Source of the DNA: Membranipora membranacea | Lineage: Eukaryota > Bryozoa > Gymnolaemata > Cheilostomatida > Membraniporidae | Reading direction: 5' to 3' | DNA length: 60,000 nucleotides | Assembly: GCA_914767715.1 (NCBI GenBank) | Contig: OU612066.1 | Coordinates: 14,329,001 to 14,389,000 of the forward strand | Part shown: positions 1 to 36,100 of the stretch, piece after piece | Layout: each line of letters opens with the position of its first letter | How positions within the stretch are numbered: the first letter of the stretch is position 1 | Position numbers and translations under genes: made by a program | The notes under the pieces: generated by a model | Databases searched by the model: none | What the model saw: the letters and a program-made list of their open reading frames with translations, nothing else | What the model was told of the DNA's origin: nothing

Positions 1-246
1 AAGGTTATCATTATATGTCATATCTTTCAAACGAGGTATCCCATTATCCGCAAACAAATATGAAATTGAATCCTTCCCCGAACAGATTATCTCCCTTACA
101 AATAAAGAAGACAACTTCGACATTTCATGGCAATAAAAAATGACTGGAAGGATTTTCTTTGTTTTCCTGTTACATACCTAGTTGTGGAAGTATATAAGTT
201 CAAGCTATCAAAATAGATCTGAATAAAATGTTTTTTTTTGTTACAG

Positions 247-3223
247 GTGCTAAGCATCAAGAGGTTAAATGGTTACTACGATCAGAATTTCCACATCAAT
301 GTTTACAGTACCGGCTGTGAGAATACACATATACAAAAGCCATGTGTATCGGGATATGTGTTCAAGATTCTCAACTCCAAAGACTCACTTAATAAAGCTC
401 ATGTATGTAAGTGTATTCCGTTAAAAACGAAATCGTAATCACTTCTTGGTCTCCCCCAACTCAAGTGTTCAAACTCTACCTGGGTTGGCGGGTGCGACAG
501 ACCATTATCAACCACAGACTTTCTACAATTACGCCATGTGGTTGATTAGAATGGAATGTCTCTATCGCATCAACCAAGGCACAGTTTGATTTTGGACTTG
601 CCTGACATTTCATTGTTTTACTTGTTTTATTTGCTTCTGATGAAGATCATTGTTCACAGCTTTTGGCAAATTTTAAGTTTGATATTCCAGCACGCCTGTA
701 CCGACCTGCGTCTCATAGTTTACTGCATCAAGCAAAACTTTTTCCAGCGCTGTTTTAGCTGCCATACAATACTTCAGTCAGGATTATCTAGTCCAACAGG
801 ACATATAAATTGGAAGATCTCTGTATCAGCCATTTCAGATATATAGGTTACATGGTACTTAATCATGAATATGTGTGACTTCGTGACTGTTTTTTTTCAG
901 CTGCACAGGTAGCCTTGCTGAATCATGTAAGGGCGCGAGGAGTCCCCTGCCCCATCCTGGTAAAAACTTGTAGTGGAGAAGTTTTCACTGAGCACACTAT
1001 TAAGAATAGTAAGAGTACAAAAGTGATAGATGTTGTGTTTTAGTGGCTTGATGTGTTGCGTTCACATCTAGAATAACATTTTAGCGCTTGGTAGGCTCCA
1101 AGATGGGCTATGCCGCATGTATTTTGGGCTCTGCCTGTGTTGCTGGTAGTTGCATTCCGTTATCCGGGCTGTGTGGCTAATGAATAAATGCCACTGCCAG
1201 CATTGGGGTCGTTTTGAAAGGCACATGCACTATGCACATGCAGCCTTTACATTCTTCTTCTTTCTTTTTACTTTCAGCTGCATTTGTTAGGCTGAGTAAG
1301 ATCTATTTTTGAGTCTGCCGTCACATTTTCTATAATGACTTGCAATGCCAGTCTTCAGTATTGTGTAAACCGTTTTTGGGAACATCATTCCATTCCCTTC
1401 CCGCTTCCGTGGTAGGGAAAGAAGTTACAACAAGAATGAACTAATAGTATAAGTTATGATGCTGTGTAGATCCAGTATGATCCATTGTGCCAGCGTAGGA
1501 ATACCCCCCCCCCCTCCACGCCGATTTAATGTTGACGTTTGTTTGTGTAGAGGGAAGAGACACAACAGCGATGCATGTCATCAGGATGTTTGAATATATA
1601 GAAGGGGACACAGTCTATAAGGTGGGGATCACAGACGATTTGCTCTATCAAGGTGGAAAGCTGCTCTCGAAGTTCTGCTCAGCTGTCCAGGTATGTTGTG
1701 TATCATCATCTTTGAAGCGGAGGAAGTTATCCTCTCTTGGGAACAAGCACTGGGCACATAGAACTCGTGCCACGCCCCATATCCAAGCCCATCAAAAACC
1801 CGGCTACTCTTTAAATCAAAAAGGCAGAGATGCATCTTTTGACTGTGTGTAGGGTGTGCCAACACACAGTGGACCTCCAAATCAGGGATGACTGCCGGCA
1901 TCAGGATGAACCTAGACCCTTAAGATTACAAGTCAGTACCCTTGACCATTAGACCACTCCTGACTCCTTTAGTGTATTGAGGGCCTGAGTGAATATTGGT
2001 AACTTGTGACTTGAAAACATTTGAATGGCATGCGAAAACAATACTGTGTTGGATGAAAGAAAACCTATCATTCCACTTAAATGCTTTTAATGACAGAGGA
2101 CTGGTAAAGGAAGGAAATCTGTGGAACGTTCCAATGTTACAAGAATACATAAATGCTGTGGAGGATCCCTCGGACAAGAAATTGATTGAAGCGATCATCC
2201 AGAAATTTATTACCTTGAAAGAAGACTTAGATAAACTGCCCGATGGTGAGTTGAAACGCAATTTTTGAATATCTCATAACCTTGAACTCTGGGAAGGCAG
2301 CTGCTGCAGAGATAGTCTATGTCACAAGGCTGAAAGACCTGGCTGATATATCTATTACTCGCGATGCTGAATAAAATTATGTTTGGGCTTCTGAAAGCAG
2401 TGGGTGTTACTTTTCCTTTATTCTGACTGAATATCCATTATATTCATCTCATGAGACAAGATGAGGTGGACTGAGACTGTACTGTTAGTTGTCCACTCTT
2501 ATGACATGAAGTGATAAATCCTTACTGAGACGGAAAACTTGCTCAACATACTTCGAATATTTGTGTCGCAGTTTAGATAAAGTGTAAGCTGGTTAATTCA
2601 GACTTTATAATTCAGAACTTTGTTTAGACAAGGAAAATTGGTCCCTTCAGCCAGATCTCAATGCATTCTAATGTCACTCAATTCAGACTCTGCCTAATTA
2701 GGGCAAATTTTTGTGGTGCCCAGAGGTTTGAATTAAGTGAGCTGCACTGTAGATGTAATGTAATTTTACTGTTTCAGTTGCGGTGCACAGCGTTTTCAGT
2801 GAGCAGAATCTGCTTGTGGTACCCAATGAAACAGGCAAGCAGATGGTTGTGGGGATCCTTGATTTTCAAGAGTCTTGCAACGGAAAGCGATGCTTTGACC
2901 TGGGAGTGAATATAGCCTACATGATGGTCTACTATAAGGGTGATGTATTGGATGTAGGAGGGTACGTGATGAGAGGGTATCTTGAACACGACACGTTATC
3001 TGAACACGAGCTGAGTATGGTTTACTACTGCGCTGTCGACAGAATCACACAATCACTAGTAAATGGCATCCATAACTACTCTTTGTATGGAGATCCCTAC
3101 TGTCTGTCAACTTCTCACACCGGTTGGCAGGCCTTGAGATCTCTTTGGAGTAAACCTGCAGCGAAAGTACTGCAGAGATGGCTTGATATTGCTAACGATA
3201 AGTCATTACAAGGGGAATGTTGA
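247..3223 (+). CDS. HYKK: Hydroxylysine kinase-like protein (APH family), 3' part of gene, possibly inactive
   Basis: Known members phosphorylate 5-hydroxylysine with GTP and belong to the aminoglycoside phosphotransferase (APH) fold. Exons seen: 247-406, 901-1008, 1551-1690, about 2060-2245 and 2778-3223 (stop). Junctions 1-2, 2-3 and 4-5 join in phase. The first visible exon has YDQNFH and the ATP-lysine strand GYVFKI; the second has GVPCPILV; the third has MHVIRMFEYIEGD; the fourth has NVPMLQEYI; the last has GILDFQES, the metal-binding Asp region, then AYMMVYY and the family-like HTGWQAL. The N-terminal exon lies before the window. Two oddities: the catalytic-loop motif expected as HGD reads HSV (VHSVFSEQN), so the catalytic Asp is missing, and no AG acceptor in the right phase is visible for the fourth exon. 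A tRNA-derived repeat sits in that intron. It is either a divergent pseudoenzyme or a decaying copy. Family assignment is firm; activity is doubtful. Confidence 0.75.
1848..1962 (-). repeat. tRNA-derived SINE copy 1
   Basis: On the minus strand the head reads GGAGTGGTCTAATGGTCAAG, like a tRNA D-arm/A box, followed about 40 nt later by GGTCTAGGTTCATCC, which resembles a B box. A second diverged copy lies at about 48278-48366 in the same orientation and shares the tRNA-like head and the following segment around GGAGGTCC. It sits in an intron of the hydroxylysine-kinase-like gene, about 90 bp before an exon. The 3' tail and target duplications were not delimited. Confidence 0.5.
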
Positions 3224-4727
3224 TACATTAATGGTACATCAATGCAACCGATTAACTGCAGAATTATGTTTTATTTGGTGACAAAATTTTTATTATGAAA
3301 CTTGGAAACCAACTCTAGACTACGAAGTTACGCACAACATATAAAATACTTGCTTTCGTAACCATCTCATCCCTAGATGAAAGTCTTATGCCTCTTTCTC
3401 CAATATCCATAAATCATAGGTCAACGCTAATGTCTCGGTAGTGGGTTACGTCTGCCAATTTGGTGTTAAAATTCTTTAAGCTACAATCCAGTCTATATTG
3501 ACTGTAAACCATGAAACCCCATCATAAAGGTACAAGTAAATAGACAATCTCTGCCAAAGTTGTTTTAGGTTTCCGGGATTAAAGTATAAGGCACCATATC
3601 CAATTATCAATGTACTTTGGCCAGTGCAATTATGTATAACGCAACATAGTCATCAATAAAATCCAGTAGGCCTACCTCCAACCTGGAAGACAGTTCATTC
3701 AGTAGGGTATGGTTAAGATGCGGTTTCAAATTTTCTGCTGGTTTCTTAAACCTAAGCAACACCATGACATGTCCAGATCAAGGGTTTACAACACCATCAT
3801 TCCAAAGATTATTTCACAGGTTGCAACTTTCTTACCCATACTCAGCTCAGACCAAGTTTGAGCCATTTTGCCTGCATTCGAAGCTGCTTCTCCCCTGAAC
3901 TAACCTTTACTGTCCCATGAGTTATCTATAGTGAATATGCTGCTGCCTTTAAAAAAATTTACTCGATTATTACAACTAATAGCAGGCACCTACTTACATG
4001 AATTGAATAGAATACCAATCATCCATGATCCTTAGAAACAGCAATACTTGTGCAGAACTGTTATAGAGCGCACAAACCCCCTCCCTTCCCCCACTGAAAA
4101 TGAGTGTTGACGACAGATGGTTTCATATTATGAGTCCATCCATCTTCACCGTCACTCAGCTCCAGGCCATGAAAGACTTGATGACGGACCTAAACTATAA
4201 ATTTTCAATCTATATTCCTGGAAGACATAAAATTGTTTCGATCAGTTCATAAATCACTATAGCGGAGCAGCATCATGTGCGGCTGTATCTCCACTGCCTA
4301 AAATCATCACATCAATCATAACACCCTAGGTATATAACTTCATATATAGAACCCAGTTTCATAAAGACTGCATTTACAATAAAAGTTCTCATGCCAAGAT
4401 ATAAGTGACAGTGAATGAAAGAAAGGATGTCAATTCAAAGACATATGGAAAAAACCAACAATCGTTTTTATCGGGCACAGAAATTGTGACAGCTTGACGT
4501 TACATCACTGTATTTATAAGTAAGAAATAACATGGGGAGACTATGTGGTAGCTCTAGAAGAAACTTTTAGTGTTTATCTGGCTCAGTCCCAGCAGGGGTA
4601 AAGGCACTGGAGTTGACCAAGGAGTTGACATACATATCGGAAAATAAGTCAGTCAAAGAAATAGTAACAGCCTTTTAAACTACAAGTACCTTCCGATTTT
4701 GTTAGGATGTTGGTGTTGTCGTATGAC

Positions 4728-4756
4728 CAGAGACTATAGATATTCATAGTCTCTGG
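4728..4756. repeat. Palindrome, CAGAGACTAT family, copy 1
   Basis: CCAGAGACTAT is followed after a short loop by ATAGTCTCTGG, a perfect 11-bp stem. A related stem is at 39991-40032. Confidence 0.7.
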
Positions 4757-6088
4757 TATGACCACAAAGCCGCAGGTATATTTTCCAACCCGCTTGTAAG
4801 TCGCACCCAATACCACCATCATATAAGGTCACCCAGTGGTCTTACGGCCTGTGGTCAATTCTGGATACAAATGTTAACACAGTCATAATAAATAGTTCCC
4901 TTCTGCCCACATGGATTTAACATATTTATCCCTGATTGGTTCGGTGACCACTCCCAAAAAGATAGACATCTGTCACCTAATTGAAATTGGTTTCTTTGAA
5001 GAGTAGCGACTTCAAACAAGCTAATGTGTGGCCCAGAATGTCAACAAAACGATTCATGGATGATTTGGGTACCTAAATGAGGTTGATGCCCTACTCTACC
5101 TATTTCCTTAAGCCAAGGCATTGACATCATCTATAGGTTATAAATCCCTGCGAGATCTTTATTCTATTCCGCCCAGGAAATCAAAGTTGTTTGCCAAAAG
5201 ACCTGATTGCACTGGGAGAAACGCCTAAATACTGCGACCCATTCTAAAGTCAAGAGGTTAATACACACCACCTGCAGCCGAAAATCATGTTTAATTTACT
5301 GCATTTTTCTGTCAATATCCTTTTGTTTCTCAATTATTTGGTGCATTTTATTAGCATGTATTATTAGCTGGTTATTCAGAAACCTGATGTTTTTTCAACA
5401 GGAATGACTCGGTGCTATCAAAACAAATCACTCCCACGAAATGTGAAATTAGGGTTTCTTTTATTTTTAGACTACCGAACTGATGATAATCCCTTTCAAA
5501 TGGAATCAAAATATTATCAGATATTTACCGCCATGAGGTTATTTTTTGACCAAATTACTGCTAACATCTCTATAAATGTAAGTTATCTGTTTGGAGACAC
5601 TTCGTTCTAGATGGCTATCCAGCAGTCAGCTTGGTTGAAAATAGTTGGGGTCCATTAAAATCGATCAAGGTTGCAAGTAGGAGAAACAGTGTATTTAGAT
5701 CTAATAGTAGTCTATGCACTTTGCAGGATTTGCTTGGATTTTTCCTCTCATTACTTCTAGATTAATCTTACTTCATATAGCCTAGGGTCCAATAATACAC
5801 ATTGTATGACCTTTTGTCAATGTCATGAATGACCGCCCTTATTCAAAATGAAAGAAATTCTGGCTGAAATTTTCTTTACTACTTGGCAGTGAATATCTTT
5901 GCTCATGGGTATTTCCCAAACATGAGGCTACTTTTCCCAGAGTCTGACTGGAAAACTCTCATACCTGGAGCAATATAGTAGGTGGCATGAATAGAAATCA
6001 ATAGATATTGCAGTTTTAGTGCTCCGCTTGATTAACTTATTACACTCAAGGGCAAACAACTCCAGCAAGATCCTGCATTGTTTTAAGA

Positions 6089-6175
6089 CTTTCCCTCGCC
6101 GGGGGGGGGGGGGGGCTGTCGGGCAAGGGGCAAAAGTCTGGGGGGCTCAGACTAATCTAATAGATGTGTTTGCCA
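6089..6175. repeat. G-rich dispersed repeat, copy 1
   Basis: CCTCGCC, a G run, GGGCAAGGGGCAAAAGTCTG, then a GGGGCTCAGACTA segment. A matching arrangement (GGGGGCAAGAGTTTGGGG, CTCAGACTAGTAATTTGCCAA) occurs at about 29738-29815. The element type is unknown. Confidence 0.5.
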
Positions 6176-7204
6176 ATTTTCGGTATACCATTTGTTTGGC
6201 AAAGTTATTCACTGAGTCGATATAATACCATAGCTTGTGATTGTTTGTTGTTTTGCAGTTTATTTTCATATAGAGGTAAATTTCTGAACTTGACATCAAT
6301 ATATATGTATAGTATATTATGTATATTAACCATTATTGGTAAGAATTTGTAGGAGTTGCATCCCATACTATTAAATACAGTTTAATACATTTTACGGTTT
6401 TGTTGATATACATTACTGTAAATTTACACGAGGGAAAAACAGTAGCACACAGATATGATCGAGATAAATCTGACTCTAAGGCCTAAAAGCTTAAAACAGT
6501 GGCAAGTAGTCTTGGTCATCAACTAAGACCAGTTGTTCGTTAGTTTCAAGAAGAGTAAACTGTAGTAGAAGCGAGCACCATACAGTTAGACATTAACATT
6601 AATAATAATTTCTGACGGCTTTGCTGCTATCTCAAAACAGAATCTTTCTTTTGGGGTAAAACTCTTATTAAGACTGTGGAATAAAACACAACAACTGGTA
6701 CATCAAATAATAGTACCGGGTTGTACTTAAAATACATGAATATAATTCTACATTTATCATATAATGAGTGTCTAGCGCCAAGCATTTATAATTAAAGGTA
6801 ACAGGGTGCTGTACTAATTTAGCTAAGTTCACCAGGCAGCCTGAATAACCTGGCACTGTCTAGATATATTAAAATATTGATCAAAATCTAAATCAGGCTG
6901 ACAAGAGAGGGAGAGTGTTGGTTATATCTATAGATTGATGGCTATTTTCGACATGGAATGTTTCACAATAATTATGTTGTCATCTTCACACCCTATGTTT
7001 ATAATTCTAGCACAGGAATATCATGATAAAAGAACGCAGGCAGCTACCCTCTAACCAAGCATAAGATGAAGGATCGTTCACAATCAGCTTAGCTGACGAT
7101 AAAATGGAGGAAAAAATGAGAACCAACCATTAAAACTGGACTAGAGTCGGATGAGTTCAATCTGGAAAAAAATGGCAGAAAAAAAATACTTCGAAAATGC
7201 CTCC

Positions 7205-30265
<23,061 letters not shown>

Positions 30266-31298
30266 TTTCCGGTCTCCTCTCTAGCAGATGATGATCATAA
30301 CAGCAATCTCTTTCCAGAATAAAATGTAGTCTGAAAATTCAATGCCTCCTGAATGGGCACTTGATAACGCACTTGCATTCAATATTTTCTTTCAATAATA
30401 ATATAGAGGCTGTCTATTTATTTGAGTTTTCTATAAAGACAGTCGCAGGCTTATCTAAAAGCTTTAGCCTTACAATAAGGTCTATTGTTGGTTAGCAACA
30501 GCATTCCACAATAGAGTCTTGTCCTCTCATTGGGTCAGGCATAAAGTTAGAGTTATGTTTCATTGTAAAACAGAAGTAGACAACTCGAAATAATCAAATG
30601 TTTGCTCCGAGCTCTTTACATCCATGGAACAAACAATTATAGATGTCATTGCAGATTGTAAACATAGCATGGATTCCTAACTAATACTTAATTGGAGGCA
30701 GGGAGAATTTACACCCCAATCCTTGACAATGTAAGAATTTGGTCTTGGCATTTTATGGAAATCCATAACAATACAAAGTCCACTTTTTTACACACTATGG
30801 TCACCGACTCTTGCCCCTCATGCCCATGGCACTCAGCAGATGACTGAGATCTACACAATATAGAAACTTATCAGGGTAGGCAGCTGCAGCTTGCAAGCAA
30901 TCCTATGTGGCTATCTCTGAGGTAGTATGCAAGAAATCACACACAACATTAGCAAATACAAAAAACCATCTCACAACAAACTTGATTGATAGATAAGATA
31001 TAGGTCAAGTTGTGTATTGTTGTTTTTTTGCTGTTGTGTGATTTCTGTGCTCAGTTGTTAACACTTACTGGTCTCACACTTACTATCTGTTCAGACAAGG
31101 GGCTATATATAGAATACTATTATGCCTGTCAGTTGATTCCACAGATAGTGATAAAAAAAAATAGTAGTGGTAAAACCTGTTGTTGTGATTTATCCCTTGG
31201 GTAGGCCTATGCATACACCACAGTTTAGTTGAGGCAAGCAGACGGAACCTAGCTCGACCCAGAAGACCATCAAGCTATGTCCATTCTCCCTGGTCCAT

Positions 31299-31589
31299 GT
31301 GACCGTTTATGGGTGTAGGTCAAAACAATGAACTAAACTAAGGTTTAGTTGATCGGTCAAAAGGAGTAAGTTAATAATAATGCTACAGTTACACATACGG
31401 ATAGACAGGAAGGTTTCAGCAGGGTGGCATAACCATACGAAACACGGAAGCATGGTTATGGCATGATGCTGAAACATCCTGAAGATAATGCCTGTTATCC
31501 AAGTAGCATGTAAGTATGTACCTGTAGCACTTTCAGTTTCACACCCTTTGGCCGAAAAATTTGGGCGAGGCATGTCCATAAACGGTCAC
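31299..31589. mobile_element. MITE-like element, about 290 bp, with nested hairpin
   Basis: GTGACCGTTTATGG at 31299-31312 is mirrored perfectly by CCATAAACGGTCAC at 31576-31589. Inside, 31411-31480 forms a second hairpin, with GTGGCATAACCAT against ATGGTTATGGCAT and flanking TTTCAGCA against TGCTGAAA. No target duplication was identified and no transposase ORF is present. Confidence 0.65.
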
Positions 31590-32858
31590 CAGACCTAACT
31601 ATACACTATTTGGTGAATATGGAGGCTTGTAATAAGGTTAGGTTACAGAGACTTCCAGTTGTGAGGAGACGCAAACATCTCTGTTTCCGACTGCATCCTA
31701 ATACAAACCCTGAGAGGTCCGAGATATCTAGAACGTCTGATATTTAGGGCGTGGCACCTTGATACCCAACTGTATCAACTGGGAGAGGGGCCTAGGCTAC
31801 AAAGAAGGGGGTAGGATAGGTGGTCGGAGTGGCCTGGGATTCTGTTTTCTTTGACCACGGTCAGTGTAATCTAGCAGTGGCTTGCCATTCAGACATCAAC
31901 TCCATTATCACAGGGTGTTTCAGCCTCTGACTGTCAGCGTTTGATCTGCCCTATTCATCAATTTAGATGTTTGTTGCCCTATTCATCAAATAAGATGTTG
32001 GTGACAAGGTAGGTCCTAATTTGAACAGTCATCTGTTATCACAGATGCTCTTTGACCTGTAAAATTTCCACTAACCCAGAGGAGACTTCAAGAAGAAAAA
32101 GTATGTTCCTATGTCTGCAGAAAGAGGGTTATCGAAGAGGGGGTGATACTCTTTATCTTATCCGTGACCACTCAGGGGCCAAGAAATTTTTGTTCACCCT
32201 TGCAATCTGAGGCAGGAAATCTGATGTCTGAAGCAGATGGTATTGCAGGAAATTCATTTCCACGCATGCATTCAGGGGCTGACTTGCCCTCAAATTTGTA
32301 GAAAGGAATCGAATATTCATCAAAACAGCTCAAGCATTCTGAGCAGTGTGCGAGCTAAACAAGAAAGACCGAGCCTCTATTTATTGCTTTGTTATGTGCG
32401 GAAAAGCAGGTAAACATAAACCTGCTTGTGCAGTGATAGGTTTGATAGAGGGAAACTTCGAGGAAGCATTTTTCGTTCCATCAACTTGATTTATTGAGCC
32501 CGGTTATCACGAGCTGTTTATAACTCCAACACCATTTAATCACAGCTTGAAGAAGTTTAGCTCGCCTGATCTCCGATTTAGCAAGCGGTTTGGTTCTGCG
32601 AGACGATTTTTTTCCCTTGACCGAGCGTGAAGAATGCTGATATCTTGAATGTTTGAATGAATGGATGTACAATAAATTTGATATCCAAGCCATGTTGTGT
32701 GATCATTATTTCTTTTCATAAGAGAAGGGTAGCATGCATTCTGAGAAGATGACCAATTAGAGGTTGAGCTATTGCTCATGCCACAAAGCAGTGCCTGAAC
32801 TCTATGTATACTCAACAAATTTCAATCTACACAATATAAACTTCTTTAATCAACTCAC

Positions 32859-32934
32859 ATGCGTCATGTTGCGTTGATATTCATGGGAACTTGGCATTGC
32901 TCTCAATATCCAGTTTAACTCAAGTTCAGAGATC
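32859..32934 (-). other. Candidate orphan exon (minus strand)
   Basis: A 76-nt segment bounded by CCTGTTTTCAG and CAT/GTGAGTTG on the minus strand, open in only one frame (…WILRAMPSSHEYQRNMTH). That frame ends in phase 0, which does not fit PKA-C exon 23252-23313, so if it belongs to PKA-C it would be 5' UTR. Partner exons were not found and no family is recognised. Confidence 0.35.
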
Positions 32935-33197
32935 CTGAAAACAGGCAAACATATTTTAGAGAGCCTTAATTCAGATACTGGAGACTCAGAGATTACGTGA
33001 GACAAATCAACATACTAAGTTTCCACAGAATGTCACAACATCACAAACTTAAAAATCATGGTCCCTGTCACAATTTCAAGTGAGTTGGGTTTCATTCCAC
33101 AGCAAATCAGCATCCAAAAGAGGGAACTCATGTTGAAATGTAAATGTTTGTACTGTTTATTTCAGGTTGGTGCCATATTGCAAACACAGCCACAACA

Positions 33198-36100
33198 ATG
33201 TATCGCACAGTACGTTACCTTTCAAAATGGACCAAACTTCTCAGGCCACCTCTGGGACAATCTGCTGCTATCTTGCCCTCTACCACTGCTGGAACAGATA
33301 AAGCAAGGTCTAGGAACAGTAAGTTATTTATCAGCATATTTAATTGTTCTCTTGAACTAATTTTCCAAGTTGCGTTGCTTTGCTGGGTGCACATCACCAA
33401 CATGGATAAGTCATCACTAATCTGTATTGGAAGATCCCGGTGTAAGGATGAGATGTCTAAAGTATGAGGTCGAACCTTGTCAACTTATATCATAATTTGA
33501 AAATATGTCATCTGGGAGAATTTGGCCTGACGTCATACAAGTATGTAAGCCTGTAAGGTCGTTTTTTACACAAGTTACTCCCCCCCCCCCTTGTTTTCCA
33601 TGATCCCTTGTGAATCCTGTTTTCAAGCTAGAATACAAAGATATAACACCTCTACTAATTAGTAAAAGAAATCCAGCTTTTAGACTTTTGACCTCAATAT
33701 ACCTGAGTGAAGCAGCTGTAAATTCCACTTAAAAGTGTGATCAAAATAAGTTTGTGTATGAGTGTACTCATCTATGCTTATTTAGGTCTGAATACAGAAG
33801 CAAGGATGGGTTCTTAGAAGTCATTGCACGATAGATTGAAATTATTATTACAAAATTTGTTTCATAATTTTTCCTAGTTGTGGAGGTCAGTGAATTACAA
33901 TACTGTCTTCATAGCGTGGTAGTTTATTCCTGCATGCCCACAACAGTTTTACCAACAACAACACCCACACAGAAACTCAGAAACATACATGCAGACTCTG
34001 TTTTACAAATAAGTCCCTTGTATTCACCTTGATACACAGTACAAACTTGTTTATGCGGGTTATGGGGTTGTATTTGTGAACAATCTTTTGCTGTTAGCAT
34101 TACCATTTTTGTGACGGGGTTTCTCCCGAGCAAACGTTGAAGCCAAAGATGTAAGTACTTGCATATTCTAGTGCTGCTTCCTACTACCTTGGTCTATCTT
34201 AGGCTATATACTAGCTGAGTCTCCCTCCCCAAGTCTCTACTGGCCTGCTTATACCAAGCATGTTCTTGCTGCTACGAAAAGCTCTTTTTCATTTTTTCAG
34301 ATTCAAGTGGCCCAGACTGGACACACAGTGGGGATACAGGTTTGTATTTAAAGTCATTATACTGGATTTAAGTATCAAAACAAATATTTTTCTAATAGAC
34401 ATAAATCATACTTTGATTGCATGAATAAATCAACCCATGTACCAAAGACTTATTGCACACAGGGATTTTGTAAAAAGTTCTAAATTTTCGACTCTATGAT
34501 GAGTACTCCCAAGCTTACTTGTGGGATTTTGGTTCACCAAATCTGAACCCAAACATTATTTTCCATTGACAATTGAACAAATCTAGGGTTTAAAAAGGAC
34601 CAGAATTATCTAATGGCGATTCAATTTTTTCAGGACCTGAGCACTGGCATAAATTGTACCCAGTTGCCAAGGGGAAATCCCAGAGTCCAATAGCGCTTTA
34701 CTCTGACTCACCAATTCAAACATGCGATCTGAAACTACACGGGTATAGAAATCAGGCAAAGTTCACAGCCAGCAATGTGGGCTCTACAGGTGAGTGAGCC
34801 ATTTTGAAATCTAATTTTATTCGTTGCACTCATCCATGGAACTGTTGTGTTCCAGTTTCACATGGTCTGTGGCCAATTACTGATGGTGTAACAGTCATTT
34901 AGTAAAATATTTGCCTGGTGTGAGGTCATTTCGACATAATTGCTGATGTGTGAGAAACATTTGAGGACATAACCTTACTTTCGCAAGACTTATTTACACT
35001 ATATCATATCACAGAGTAAGGATGTATCCTTACTCTGTGATCATATTATGTTGCCTTGCAAAAATAATTTGCTTCCCTTATGCAAAGGAGTAACAGGTGT
35101 TGCTTTTTGCTTTTACGTAAAAGTGGATTAAATATAAATGTTTAATTTCTGTACAGTGTCTTTCAAAAGTGAATGTGCCAAGATGGCAAACTCCCCTTGC
35201 TTCATTAATGGAGCCCATGGGTGGTGGGAGAAATACTGTCTGAACCATCTACACTTCCACTGGGGTGTCACTTCAGATGAAGGATCCGAACATACGATTG
35301 ATGACAAACGCTACCCATTGGAGGTATGAAATTAAGATAAATGTAAAACAGAAATTTTGTATGTCACAGAATATTATTTGTTGCCACTTGGTTTTCCCTG
35401 ACGCCATACTTAGACGTTCACTACATCAATGTGAAAAAATCATTTTGAATGTAACAGAATATTATTTGTAACTTCTAATTTTTCCTTGAAGCCATACTTG
35501 AAAATGCACGACAGTTATATGATATTGGTTGACATCTTCTATTGTTACCACGGTTCAATTACTCATTGATGCTCTTTTTTCATCTCACTTCATGACACCA
35601 TGCCAGGGGCATGCCCAATACATGCTGTAACCAAGACCTTCTTTATCTTTCATGATGTAGCTGCATATAGTACACTGCCTTGGCAACATGTCTTTGACAC
35701 AAGCCTGCAATCGACCTAAAGGGTTAGCTGTGCTTGGCTTTATGTTTGAGGTAAGCATTATTGAACATCAATGATTATGATATATAGTCAATCCACCACC
35801 TAGTGGATACCTTAACCAAGATAATAAGATACAGGTCATTATTGCTGATGACATGAAGAGGCCGACAGCATGCACAATATCTTGTGTACCTAATCTAATA
35901 CAATCGATAATAACAGCAAATTTTCTTTGGTTATGCTATGTTTGATCTGGAATTTCACAGTAAGCCAAAAGTCTAATTGAAAAGTTTCTGTTAACAATAC
36001 CAATTTTTCCACCAGATTTCAGAAGAAGACAACCCAGCTTACACGCCATTTATTGACGCAATGAAAAATGTCAAGTACAAAGGTTAGTTAAACCAAGGTG

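Larger units (their letters stand above)
3224..7204. other. Intergenic region, no supported gene
   Basis: This lies between the stop of the hydroxylysine-kinase-like gene and the last exon of PKA-C, so both genes end here (convergent). It holds the 3' UTRs. A possible AATAAA for the first gene is at about 3654. Also present are half of a MITE-like sequence at about 3847-3897, a hairpin at 4728-4756, and a G-rich repeat at about 6089-6175 with a run of about 15 G. ORFs here are short and lack splice or family signals. Confidence 0.6.
30266..33165. other. Divergent intergenic region between PKA-C and carbonic anhydrase
   Basis: It should contain the PKA-C promoter and 5' UTR (minus) and the upstream part of the carbonic anhydrase gene (plus). 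No TATA-like placement stands out. It contains a MITE-like element at 31299-31589 and a candidate orphan exon on the minus strand at 32859-32934. An AATAAA on the minus strand lies at about 32488. Confidence 0.5.

Noticed and set aside
33144-33197. Upstream in-frame ATG giving a hydrophobic, signal-like N-terminus for carbonic anhydrase
   Set aside because: A convincing acceptor (TTTATTTCAG at 33156-33165) lies between this ATG and 33198, so this part is probably intron. Only a transcript could settle it.
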